A stretch of 42,969 nt of DNA from DAONJL01 sp035405645 [NCBI: bacterium] (GTDB lineage Bacteria; JAGOBX01; DAONJL01). Positions 1 through 8,218 of this stretch are shown here, piece after piece (position 1 is the first letter of the stretch; each line of letters opens with the position of its first letter). The position numbers and the translations under genes were made by a program. The notes beneath the pieces are model-generated. The model was given only the letters and a program-made list of their open reading frames with translations. It was not told the origin of the DNA and did no database searches. The stretch is from positions 1 to 42,969 of the forward strand of contig DAONJL010000003.1 of NCBI GenBank assembly GCA_035405645.1, written 5' to 3'.

Positions 1-1277
1 GGCATAATACAACGACACAGATAATATATATAAGTGGGACGACATATAATTCGCGTGTTGGCGATACAATTCAATTATATGTAAATCGAATATTGCAAAA
101 TGTAATAACACTAACAGTTGATAGTGCAACATTTAGTGGAACAGTATATTTATCAGAAATGATAAATGAAGTGGTAGTGCGATTAAATAGTTTTTCTCGT
201 ATTGTAGAAGATACAATTACAATAACTTTTATTTTAACAAATAAAGAGATAAAAATATTATCACCAGAAAATGAATATTGCACGACAACAAAGATTATAA
301 CAATAAAAGGTACATTTGAAAATGTTGAAATTGGTGATAGTTTATTAATTTATTTGAATTCAATATTAATTTCAAAAATTTACATTTCTGATACTTATAC
401 CTGGCAAGCAGAAATAGAATTAAGTGGTTTTAATAATTTAATTTTAGTAAAATTATTTGATAAGTATGGAAGAGAATATTTTGATACAGCAACATATCAT
501 TATAGTTATGTTGAACAAAAGGTAGAAAACGAAATAATAATAATAAGTCAACAAATTTACAAAAATGTTTCAGTTGAAGTATCATTAACAGATATTGAAG
601 AAACCAGAGAAGTTAAAATTCAAATACCACCAAATACAATAGAAAATGATTTTGATACAATAATAATAAAATATTTAGATGATAAAGTAAATGTTCCTGG
701 TCATCAACAAATAGGAAAAATAATGAATATTAAGTTAGTAAGTCGTCAGAATACATTTCAAAATGAAATAAAAATTGAGATAAAATTAAAAGAAAAAGTA
801 GAGAATGATAGTTTTCTAGTTGTTTTATATTCATCAGAAAATGAATATCCATTGAAATGGCAAAAAATAGAAAAACAAAATTATAATATAGTTGATAATA
901 AAATTTATATAACATTATATACTAATCATTTTTCATATTTCGGTGTATTTAATTATGCACCAGCACAAACATTAACAAATATTCGTGTTTATCCAAATCC
1001 ATATATAATGTATTCTAATTCAATTAGCGGAAAAATATATGATCCAACAGATGAATTAAGCGGAATAATATTTGATAATTTAACAGAAAATGTAACAATA
1101 AAAATTTTTTCACTTACAGGTGAAATAGTAAGAATATTAACATCAAATGGAAATAGTAAAATACAATGGGATGTAAGAAATCAGGATGGTTTTATTGTAA
1201 ATTCTGGAATTTATATATACATTATTGAAAATAATAAAGGTGAACGCAAGACAGGTAAATTAGCAATAATAAGATAA
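1..1277 (+). CDS. Secreted multidomain protein, C-terminal part (5' end outside window), with T9SS-like sorting domain
   Basis: The frame is open from the first bases of the window, so the gene is cut at its 5' end; the TTG at 93 is only an internal codon. The visible part starts inside a beta-rich module (a 'DSATFSGTVYLSE' stretch resembles the 'NSGIFR' motif of the 2326-aa protein at 31-38 kb) and continues through Ig-like beta segments. The last ~105 residues form a C-terminal domain: 'NIRVYPNPY', 'VTIKIFSLTGEIVRIL', 'IQWDVRNQDG', 'VNSGIYIYII', ending GKLAIIR. Domains of this type (FlgD-like / T9SS type A) direct secretion through the type IX system. The giant protein at 31089 ends in the same heptapeptide. 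I infer a surface or secreted cargo protein; the function of its body is unknown. Confidence 0.75.
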   Translation, partial: HNTTTQIIYISGTTYNSRVGDTIQLYVNRILQNVITLTVDSATFSGTVYLSEMINEVVVRLNSFSRIVEDTITITFILTNKEIKILSPENEYCTTTKIITIKGTFENVEIGDSLLIYLNSILISKIYISDTYTWQAEIELSGFNNLILVKLFDKYGREYFDTATYHYSYVEQKVENEIIIISQQIYKNVSVEVSLTDIEETREVKIQIPPNTIENDFDTIIIKYLDDKVNVPGHQQIGKIMNIKLVSRQNTFQNEIKIEIKLKEKVENDSFLVVLYSSENEYPLKWQKIEKQNYNIVDNKIYITLYTNHFSYFGVFNYAPAQTLTNIRVYPNPYIMYSNSISGKIYDPTDELSGIIFDNLTENVTIKIFSLTGEIVRILTSNGNSKIQWDVRNQDGFIVNSGIYIYIIENNKGERKTGKLAIIR

Positions 1278-1297
1278 TTTTTCTTTACTTTTATTTA

Positions 1298-1324
1298 TTT
1301 TTTATTTAATATAAAAATAAAAAA
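1298..1324 (+). terminator. A/T-only hairpin after the left-edge gene
   Basis: A perfect 10-bp inverted repeat (arms 1298-1307 and 1315-1324, 7-nt loop) lies 20 bases after the stop codon. It is made only of A and T and is followed by no clean T tract, so terminator function is weakly supported in such A+T-rich DNA. Confidence 0.25.
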
Positions 1325-1342
1325 TTAAAAAGGAGGTAGAGA

Positions 1343-1768
1343 ATGAAAATAAAACAAATATCAATTTTTTTAGAAAATAAACCTGGTAGAATAGCAGAAA
1401 TCACAAAAATATTAAAAGAAGCAAAGATAAATATTCGTGCTTTATCAGTTGCTGATACATCAGAATTTGGAATTTTACGAATAATAGTTGATAATTATGA
1501 AAAAGCAATAGCAGCATTAAAAAAGAATAATTATTCAGCAAGTATAACAGATGTGATTGCAGTTGAATTAGATGATAGACCAGGTGGTCTTCATGATGCA
1601 TTAGTTGCATTAGATAAGGAAAATCTTAATGTAGAATATATGTATGCATTTGTCTCATGGGAAAAGAAAGATAAAGCATTAATAATTTTTAGAATTGAAA
1701 ATATTGAAAAAGCAATTTCAGTTTTATTAAAAGCTGGTTTTAATATAGTATCAGATATAGGGAGTTAA
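1343..1768 (+). CDS. Tandem ACT-domain protein
   Basis: A 141-aa cytoplasmic protein made of two ACT domains, about residues 1-66 ('ISIFLENKPGRIAEITKIL') and 69-141 ('AVELDDRPGGLHDALVAL'). Both show the beta-alpha-beta pattern and the turn 'N/D-x-P-G-R/G' that binds small ligands, usually amino acids. Stand-alone double-ACT proteins of this size are known (COG4747-like) and are thought to act as amino-acid-responsive regulators, often beside phenylacetate-CoA ligase genes, none of which is seen here. The start is well placed behind a consensus AAGGAGG at 1330-1336. It is followed after 9 bases by accA, so the two are probably co-transcribed. No enzymatic domain is attached. The family call is secure; the ligand is unknown. 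Confidence 0.85.
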   Translation: MKIKQISIFLENKPGRIAEITKILKEAKINIRALSVADTSEFGILRIIVDNYEKAIAALKKNNYSASITDVIAVELDDRPGGLHDALVALDKENLNVEYMYAFVSWEKKDKALIIFRIENIEKAISVLLKAGFNIVSDIGS

Positions 1769-1777
1769 AATTAGAAG

Positions 1778-2758
1778 ATGTTTATAAATGGCGTATATTA
1801 TGATTTTGAAAAGCCAATATATATATTAGAACAGAAAATAAATGAATTAAGAAAATTACAGGAAGAAGAGAAAGTTGATTTTAGTGTAGAAATAAAGACA
1901 TTAGAAGAAAGATTAAATACACTAATAAATGAAGTATTTTCAAATTTAACAGCGTGGCAAAAAGTTCAAATTGCTCGCCATCCAAAGCGTCCATATACAC
2001 TTGATTTTTTAAATTTAATTTTTAAAGATTTTATTGAATTACACGGTGATAGACGATATGGCGATGATAAAGCAATTATTGCAGGAATGGCAAAATTAAA
2101 TGAACAAACTTTTTTTATTGTTGGACATCAAAAAGGTCGCGATACAAAAGAAAACATTGAACGAAATTTTGGAATGGCAAATCCAGAAGGTTATCGTAAA
2201 GCAGCAAGAATTTTTAAATTAGCAGAAAAATTTAATAAACCAATTATTACTTTTATTGATACTGCTGGTGCATATCCTGGTATAGAAGCAGAAGAGCACG
2301 GTCAGGCAGAAGCAATAGCCTCAAATTTATTTTTAATGTCAATATTAAAAGTGCCAATTATTGTGTGTGTTATAGGTGAAGGAGGCAGTGGTGGCGCACT
2401 TGCTATTGGTGTTGGTGATAAAATTTTAATGTTTGAAAATGCTGTTTATTCTGTTATTTCACCAGAAGGTTGTGCTGCTATTTTATGGAAAGATGCTGGC
2501 CAGGCTCCGATTGCTGCTGAACAATTAAAACCAACTGCTGATGCTTTATTTAGTTTTAATATAATTGATAAAATAGTAAAAGAACCATTAGGTGGTGCGC
2601 ATAGAAATTATGAAGAAGCAGCAGCAAATTTAAAAGAAGCAATTTTATCTGCATATAATGAAATTAAAGATTTACCAGTTGATAAATTATTAGATTTGCG
2701 TTATAAAAAATTTAGAAGAATGGGCGTTTTTAAAATTATTGAAAATCAGAAGAAATAA
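1778..2758 (+). CDS. accA: Acetyl-CoA carboxylase carboxyltransferase subunit alpha
   Basis: 326 aa, the usual length for AccA. With AccD it transfers the carboxyl group from carboxybiotin on AccB to acetyl-CoA, making malonyl-CoA, the first committed step of fatty-acid synthesis in the cytoplasm. The N-terminal helix begins '[17 protein letters not shown]'. The core carries '[11 protein letters not shown]', '[20 protein letters not shown]' and the oxyanion-hole glycine stretch '[15 protein letters not shown]', followed by '[12 protein letters not shown]'. No accD, accB or accC is in the window, so the subunits are not clustered here. The Shine-Dalgarno match upstream is weak (GGAG about 15 bases before ATG), suggesting coupling to the ACT gene 9 bases upstream. 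Confidence 0.97.
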   Translation: MFINGVYYDFEKPIYILEQKINELRKLQEEEKVDFSVEIKTLEERLNTLINEVFSNLTAWQKVQIARHPKRPYTLDFLNLIFKDFIELHGDRRYGDDKAIIAGMAKLNEQTFFIVGHQKGRDTKENIERNFGMANPEGYRKAARIFKLAEKFNKPIITFIDTAGAYPGIEAEEHGQAEAIASNLFLMSILKVPIIVCVIGEGGSGGALAIGVGDKILMFENAVYSVISPEGCAAILWKDAGQAPIAAEQLKPTADALFSFNIIDKIVKEPLGGAHRNYEEAAANLKEAILSAYNEIKDLPVDKLLDLRYKKFRRMGVFKIIENQKK

Positions 2759-2787
2759 TTTTATCAAAACTTCATATAATTCATTTA

Positions 2788-5076
2788 ATGATGAAAAATA
2801 TCCAGAATTTAAAGATTAAACCAAAAATTTTATTTTTTTTATCATATCCAAAATCAGGTGGCACAGAACTAATTGTTTTAAATATATTACAACGATACCA
2901 AAAATTATTTGATATTTGTTTTTTATTTGAGAGTGATTCATTATCTATAAAATTTGCTCAATATTCAAATCAAATATTTTTTTTAAATTATTCAAAATCT
3001 AAATTTAATGCACTAAAAAATTTTTTAAAGATAGTAAAAAAAAATTCTTATGATGCAATATTAAGTTTTGGTTTAAAACCAAATTTATTAGCACGAATAA
3101 TAAAAATTTTCTTTCCACAAATAAAAATAATAAATAATTTGCGTAGTGTTTTTTCAGGTGATAGTAAAAATTATTTTCACACTATTTTAGATTTCATAAC
3201 ACAATTTTTATTTGATGAATATTGGGTTAATTCAAAAGCAGGAATAAACTACTTAATAAAAAATGGTTTTGAAGCAAATAAAATAAAGTTATTTTATAAT
3301 GGTATTGATTTAGCAAAAATAAATGAAATAGAAAAGTGTGTTATTCCTGACACAGAGAATAAAATAGTAGTTGTAAATGTTGGCAATTTACGAAAAGTAA
3401 AAAATCAAAGTTTTATAATTAAAATTGCCAAAAAATTAAAAGAAAAAAATTTTGATAAAGTTAAATTTATTATAATTGGTGATGGCGAGTTAAGACAGAA
3501 TCTTGAAAATGAAATAATTAAAAATAATTTACAAGATTATGTTTTATTATCTGGAAAAAAAGATAATGTTGTATCTTATTTAAAATCATCTGATATTTTT
3601 TTATTTACATCATTATATGAAGGTTTGCCAAATGCTATAATAGAAGCAGCTGCTATTGGTCTTCCTGTTATTAGTTATAATGCAGGCGGAACAGGAGAAA
3701 TAATTAGTAATCAAAAAGGGGGCTATATAATTAATGAATTTAATCCTGATTTATTTGCTGAAAAAATAATTGAGTTAGCAAATTCACCTGAAAAAAGAAA
3801 GTTAATGGGTGAATATAATAAAAAATTTATTAGCGAAAATTTTAATATTGAAATAATGTATAATCGTTTTGAGGAATTATTACATTATGCACTTTATCCT
3901 AAAAAAATAGTTCGAATAATTGCAAGATTAAATGTAGGTGGACCAGCAAAACATACGGTTTATTTAACAAAATTATTAAATAATCAATTTTTTAAAACAA
4001 CTTTAATAACTGGCTATGTAGAAGAAAATGAAAAATCAATGGAATATTTCGCAAAAGAAAACAATGTTAAACCAAAATTTATAAAGTATCTACATCGCTC
4101 ATTAAGTTTTAAAGATGATATTTTAGCAATCACTTATTTATTTTTTTATTTACTTAAAAAACAACCTGATATAGTTCATACACATACAGCAAAAGCTGGA
4201 ACAGTTGGCAGAGTTGCAGCAGGCATTATAAATATAATAAATTTTCTTTTATTTAAAAAACGAATAAAAATATTTCATACTTTTCACGGCCATACATTTC
4301 ATAGTTATCATAGTCCAATGCAAACAAAATTTTTTATTTTTATTGAAAAATTTTTAACAAGGTTTTTCACTGATAAAGTGATTGTTCTTTCAAAACAACA
4401 ATTTGATGAAATTGTTTGGAAATATAAAATTGGTAAACCAGAAAAATTTACTATTATTCCTCTTGGTTTTGATTTTTCTGAAATTGAAATAAATGAAAAA
4501 AATAAAATTATTTTTCGAGATAAATATAAAATAGATTATAATGATATTGTAGTTGGAATTATTGGTAGATTAACAGGAGTGAAAAATCATTTTAGATTTC
4601 TTCGAATTGTTCAATTATATATTGAAAAATATAAAAAAGAAAATGTTAAATTTTGTATAATTGGTGAAGGTGAACTATTTAATGAATTAAATGAATTTGT
4701 AAAGAAAAATAATTTGGAAAAATATGTAATTTTTACTGGCACAATTGAGAGTTTATCAATAATTTATTCTGCTATTGATATTGTTGCTTTAACATCAGAT
4801 AATGAAGGCACACCATTAACTATCATTGAGGCATTTTATTCAAAAAGACCAGTTATTTCAACTAATGTCGGCGGTGTTAATGATTTACTTTTAAATGATA
4901 GAGGAATTTGTATAGAAAAAGAAAACGAAGAAAAATTTGCTGATATGTTAAATGAATTAATTGAAAATAATGAATTAAAAAATAGATATATTGAAAATGC
5001 TTATAATTATGTAGTTAAAACACATTCATTAGAAGCATTAGTAAATAATATTGTAAATTTATATATAAATGGATAA
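2788..5076 (+). CDS. Fused double GT4 glycosyltransferase
   Basis: 762 aa, twice the usual GT4 length, containing two complete GT-B (family 4) modules in tandem. The first spans about residues 10-365, with 'KSGGTELIVLNIL' at the N-terminus and the donor-binding 'LYEGLPNAIIEAAAIGLPVI'. The second spans about 370-760, with 'ARLNVGGPAKHTVYLTKLL', 'HTHTAKAGTVGRVAAG', 'IGRLTGVKNH' and 'NEGTPLTIIEAFYSKRPVI'. Each retains the EX7E-like donor-site region, so both are probably active and could add two sugars in succession to one acceptor, most likely LPS or capsule at the cytoplasmic face. Two adjacent ATGs (2788, 2791) are possible starts, with no clear Shine-Dalgarno. The 3' end overlaps trmB by 8 bases. 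Substrates cannot be read from sequence. Confidence 0.9.
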   Translation: MMKNIQNLKIKPKILFFLSYPKSGGTELIVLNILQRYQKLFDICFLFESDSLSIKFAQYSNQIFFLNYSKSKFNALKNFLKIVKKNSYDAILSFGLKPNLLARIIKIFFPQIKIINNLRSVFSGDSKNYFHTILDFITQFLFDEYWVNSKAGINYLIKNGFEANKIKLFYNGIDLAKINEIEKCVIPDTENKIVVVNVGNLRKVKNQSFIIKIAKKLKEKNFDKVKFIIIGDGELRQNLENEIIKNNLQDYVLLSGKKDNVVSYLKSSDIFLFTSLYEGLPNAIIEAAAIGLPVISYNAGGTGEIISNQKGGYIINEFNPDLFAEKIIELANSPEKRKLMGEYNKKFISENFNIEIMYNRFEELLHYALYPKKIVRIIARLNVGGPAKHTVYLTKLLNNQFFKTTLITGYVEENEKSMEYFAKENNVKPKFIKYLHRSLSFKDDILAITYLFFYLLKKQPDIVHTHTAKAGTVGRVAAGIINIINFLLFKKRIKIFHTFHGHTFHSYHSPMQTKFFIFIEKFLTRFFTDKVIVLSKQQFDEIVWKYKIGKPEKFTIIPLGFDFSEIEINEKNKIIFRDKYKIDYNDIVVGIIGRLTGVKNHFRFLRIVQLYIEKYKKENVKFCIIGEGELFNELNEFVKKNNLEKYVIFTGTIESLSIIYSAIDIVALTSDNEGTPLTIIEAFYSKRPVISTNVGGVNDLLLNDRGICIEKENEEKFADMLNELIENNELKNRYIENAYNYVVKTHSLEALVNNIVNLYING

Positions 5077-5620
5077 GAAATATATTCTTGAAATTGGTTG
5101 TGGTAATGGTGAATTTTTAGAACAATATTATTATAAAAATTCTCAAAGAGAAAATTTATATTTAATAGGAATTGAGATAGCAAAAAAATTTTATTTAAAA
5201 GCAGTAAAAAGGACAGAAAAATTTCGGCGAAATAGTGAAATATATTTAGGTGATGCAAGAAAAGAGATTAAAAATTTTAAAAATCAGAATATTAAATTTT
5301 CTGAAATACATATAAATTTTCCAGACCCTTGGTTTAAATTAAAACATCATAAAAGAATTTTATGCACATCATCATTTTTAGCAGCACTTTCTGAGATTTT
5401 AGAAAATAATGGTTTTATTTCTATTGTAACTGATGTTTGGGAATTATGTTTTAGAATAATAAATTATGGTCAGCGAGTGAAAAGTTTGAAGAATATTTAT
5501 TTACCAGAAGGTTTTAAATTAAATCTTGAATTTCCAAAAACAAATTTTTATCAAAAGGCAATTGCAAATAATTCTGATATTTTTTTTATTAAATTTAATA
5601 AGAATGAGAGTTTATTATGA
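5069..5620 (+). CDS. trmB: tRNA (guanine-N7-)-methyltransferase
   Basis: 183 aa; uses SAM to make m7G46 in the tRNA variable loop. The SAM motif 'LEIGCGNGEFLEQY' stands at residues 7-20. The family signature 'HINFPDPWFKLKHHKRIL' lies mid-protein and the C-terminal 'PKTNFYQKAIANNSDIFF' matches the TrmB region that contacts substrate and SAM. It is shorter than typical TrmB (about 210-240 aa) because the N-terminal extension is absent; the protein begins directly at the first Rossmann strand. The ATG at 5069 overlaps the end of the glycosyltransferase gene by 8 bases and the stop overlaps the next ATG (ATGA), so translation is probably coupled. Confidence 0.92.
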   Translation: MDKKYILEIGCGNGEFLEQYYYKNSQRENLYLIGIEIAKKFYLKAVKRTEKFRRNSEIYLGDARKEIKNFKNQNIKFSEIHINFPDPWFKLKHHKRILCTSSFLAALSEILENNGFISIVTDVWELCFRIINYGQRVKSLKNIYLPEGFKLNLEFPKTNFYQKAIANNSDIFFIKFNKNESLL

Positions 5621-8166
5621 TATTTCGAATTTTAATTATCTATTTTATTTTTAATTCATTATTATTTTCAAAAGAAATAGAATTTAATGAAAATACAATA
5701 AAAGAAAAACAAAAATTTGAAGCAGGTGATACAATTATTTTAAAAGCAGGAAAATATAAATTAAATTTAATATTAGAAGACGGTGTAAGTATAATAGGAG
5801 AAGAAAAAGAAAAAATAATAGTTGAAGCAGAAAATAAAGAGAAAGCAATAATAAAAAAATATGGAAGTGGAATAATAGAAAATTTAATATTTCAAAATTC
5901 TGATAGTTTGTGGTTTGCACCACCTTTATATTTATCAAATTCTAATGCTATCGTGAGAAATAATAAAATAATAAATAATGAAAATATTGGAATTTATGCC
6001 TCTTTTTTTAATGGCATTATTGAAAATAATATAATTGAAAATAATAAATTAGATGGAATAAAAATATATAATTCAAAAGCAGAAATAAAAAATAATAAAA
6101 TAATTAATAATGGCGATGATGGAATACAGGCATTACATTGTTCTTTAGTTATTGATTCAAATTTAATAACTAATAATTCAGGTTGTGGTGTAGAATTTTG
6201 GTTTGATAATAATTCTAAAATTATTAATAATAATTTTAGAAATAATTCTTATTTAATTAATTTTGTATCAGGTGATTCAAATATAATTTTTGAAAATAAT
6301 TTTAATAATGGTGAATTACTGAACAATTATTTTAGCATTAAAGAAATAAAAGAAGAAACAATAAAACAAATAATAACTGATAAAGATTTTTTTGATACTA
6401 AGATTTTTAATAAAGCATTATATTATTTAATGATAAATGAAAAAGATTTAGGTTTTGAATATAGGACAAAATATGATACAATTCTTGAATTGCCATTATT
6501 TTCTTATTTATTTTATAATACATTGAAAACACCACAAATCTTAAAAGATTTTAGTGATTCAATAATTTCTAATAATAATATTGATTCGATAATTTTTTTA
6601 TTAAATCTATTTGAAAAAATAAAAATTGATTTAAATGAAGAAAATAGTAAAAAAGAATATATAAAATTACCTAAATATTTTCCTGCTGAATTAAGAGAAA
6701 ATATAAAACAAATTTATTATCTAACAAAAGAATATAATGAAGAATTTAATAGAATTAAATCGAAATTTAGTGAAGAAGAATTTGAATTTTTAAAAGAGGA
6801 AATTTTATCTATTTTTAAAAATTATAAAAGAACAATTAATTTGAACATTCGAGAACAATGGTTAAATAGTGAGAATGAATATAAGGATAATTTAAAATTA
6901 AGAGATTTATTAAGAAAAATTGATTTAAGTAAATTAAAAATAATAGGAAGTAAAATAATCGAGTATGGAGAAAAAATAAGTAAAATTGATAAAAGTAAAA
7001 TAAGTCCAAAAAAATTAAATAAAGAAATAATATTTAAAAAAGAGACAGAATTTGGTTTAATAAAAATTTGTGGAGAAAAAACAAATTATCATATTAATGA
7101 AGATTGTTTTATACTAATTGATTTTGGTGGTGATGATTATTATAAAAATTCAATAGCACAAAGTAATGAAAAAAAACTTGTTTCACTTTATTTTGATTTT
7201 AGTGGAAATGATTATTATTATTCAGATACAGATTTTGATATAGCAACAAGTATTTTTGGAATATCATATTTATATGATAAATCAGGTAATGATATTTATA
7301 AAGGAGAAAATAATTCTATTGCCACAACTTATTTTGGAATTAGTATCATTAGAGATGATGAAGGAAATGATTTTTATAAAAGTAAAATAAATGGAATAAG
7401 TTCTGCAATTTTTGGTTATGCAATAATATTTGACCAACAAGGAAATGATTTATATCAATTGGGTGCTTATGGTCAGGCGTTAGGTTCTGTAAAAGGATAT
7501 GGTTTATTATATGATAAATCAGGAAATGATTATTATTTAAGCGGGGGTCAAATAATAGATTCATTACGATATGCAAGTAATAGTTTAACAATGAGTCAGG
7601 GCTGTGGTTTTGGTATAAGACCATATATACCTGGTGGATTAGGAATAATAGTAGAAGGCGGAGGAAATGATTTATATCAAGCAGATATATTTGGTCAGGC
7701 AACAGCATATTGGTTATCAATTGGTGGAATAATTGATTATTCTGGTGACGATAAATATATTTCACATAGATATTCACAAAGTGCTGCAATTCATCTTGCT
7801 ATTTCTTGTTTACTTGATTTTGCTGGTGATGATAATTATATTACTTATAATGTATCACAGGGCTGTGGACACGATATAGCATTTGCATTTTTATTAGATA
7901 AATCAGGAGATGATTTTTATAAAAATATTAGTTTAGGTGTTGGTGCTGGTATTACAAATGCTGTTGGAATTCTTATTGATGAAAATGGGAATGATGGTTA
8001 TTATACAATTAATAGAGATTTAGGAAATGGAGAATATTTACAGGATAGAGAGTATGGAAGTATAGGAGTTTTTATTGATAAAAAAGGAAAAGATACTTAT
8101 CTGCGTTATAAAGATAAAGAAATAGAATTAAAAGGAAAATATGGCATTTTCCTTGATGAAGAATAA
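5617..8166 (+). CDS. Secreted beta-helix protein with C-terminal GNDxY repeats
   Basis: 849 aa with an N-terminal signal peptide (hydrophobic 'ILIIYFIFNSLLFS'), so exported. Residues ~25-240 form a right-handed parallel beta-helix of the NosD/pectate-lyase-like type, with many short N-rich rungs such as 'IIENNIIENNKLDGIKIYNS'. Residues ~240-490 are predominantly helical and unrecognised. Residues ~502-849 consist of about twelve repeats of 24-30 aa, each opening D-x-x-G-[ND]-D-x-Y and ending in a hydrophobic strand. No T9SS-like C-terminal domain and no catalytic motif is recognised. It overlaps trmB by 4 bases and converges on the coiled-coil gene. Likely a surface or periplasmic carbohydrate-interacting or structural protein; the function is not known. 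Confidence 0.8.
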   Translation: MIFRILIIYFIFNSLLFSKEIEFNENTIKEKQKFEAGDTIILKAGKYKLNLILEDGVSIIGEEKEKIIVEAENKEKAIIKKYGSGIIENLIFQNSDSLWFAPPLYLSNSNAIVRNNKIINNENIGIYASFFNGIIENNIIENNKLDGIKIYNSKAEIKNNKIINNGDDGIQALHCSLVIDSNLITNNSGCGVEFWFDNNSKIINNNFRNNSYLINFVSGDSNIIFENNFNNGELLNNYFSIKEIKEETIKQIITDKDFFDTKIFNKALYYLMINEKDLGFEYRTKYDTILELPLFSYLFYNTLKTPQILKDFSDSIISNNNIDSIIFLLNLFEKIKIDLNEENSKKEYIKLPKYFPAELRENIKQIYYLTKEYNEEFNRIKSKFSEEEFEFLKEEILSIFKNYKRTINLNIREQWLNSENEYKDNLKLRDLLRKIDLSKLKIIGSKIIEYGEKISKIDKSKISPKKLNKEIIFKKETEFGLIKICGEKTNYHINEDCFILIDFGGDDYYKNSIAQSNEKKLVSLYFDFSGNDYYYSDTDFDIATSIFGISYLYDKSGNDIYKGENNSIATTYFGISIIRDDEGNDFYKSKINGISSAIFGYAIIFDQQGNDLYQLGAYGQALGSVKGYGLLYDKSGNDYYLSGGQIIDSLRYASNSLTMSQGCGFGIRPYIPGGLGIIVEGGGNDLYQADIFGQATAYWLSIGGIIDYSGDDKYISHRYSQSAAIHLAISCLLDFAGDDNYITYNVSQGCGHDIAFAFLLDKSGDDFYKNISLGVGAGITNAVGILIDENGNDGYYTINRDLGNGEYLQDREYGSIGVFIDKKGKDTYLRYKDKEIELKGKYGIFLDEE
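7120..8160 (+). repeat. Twelve tandem D-x-x-G-[ND]-D-x-Y protein repeats
   Basis: Within the beta-helix gene the openings run DFGGDDYY, DFSGNDYY, DKSGNDIY, DDEGNDFY, DQQGNDLY, DKSGNDYY, EGGGNDLY, DYSGDDKY, DFAGDDNY, DKSGDDFY, DENGNDGY, DKKGKDTY. The period is about 24-30 aa, with two longer units (sixth and eleventh). Each is followed by a variable polar segment, often with Q or S, then a hydrophobic strand. The acidic loops suggest metal binding, and the spacing suggests a solenoid. Confidence 0.8.
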
Positions 8167-8168
8167 AA

Positions 8169-8218
8169 ATCAAATTTATAAAAAATAAAATTAATTAAAA
8201 TAATTTTATAAATCTGAT
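8169..8218. terminator. Inverted repeat between convergent genes
   Basis: Arms 8169-8183 and 8204-8218 match over 15 positions with one mismatch around a 20-nt loop. It sits between the stop of the beta-helix gene (8166) and the end of the coiled-coil gene (stop at 8195), so the right arm lies inside the latter. Position fits a bidirectional terminator, but the A/T content makes it weak. Confidence 0.35.

Noticed and set aside
93-95. TTG at 93 as the start of the left-edge gene
   Set aside because: The frame is open through the window start and the upstream residues continue the same beta-rich module, so the gene is truncated by the window.
7120-8160. RTX (hemolysin-type) calcium-binding repeats
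   Set aside because: The repeat is 24-30 aa long with a single D-x-x-G-[ND]-D-x-Y turn; it does not show the nonapeptide periodicity GGxGxDxLx.
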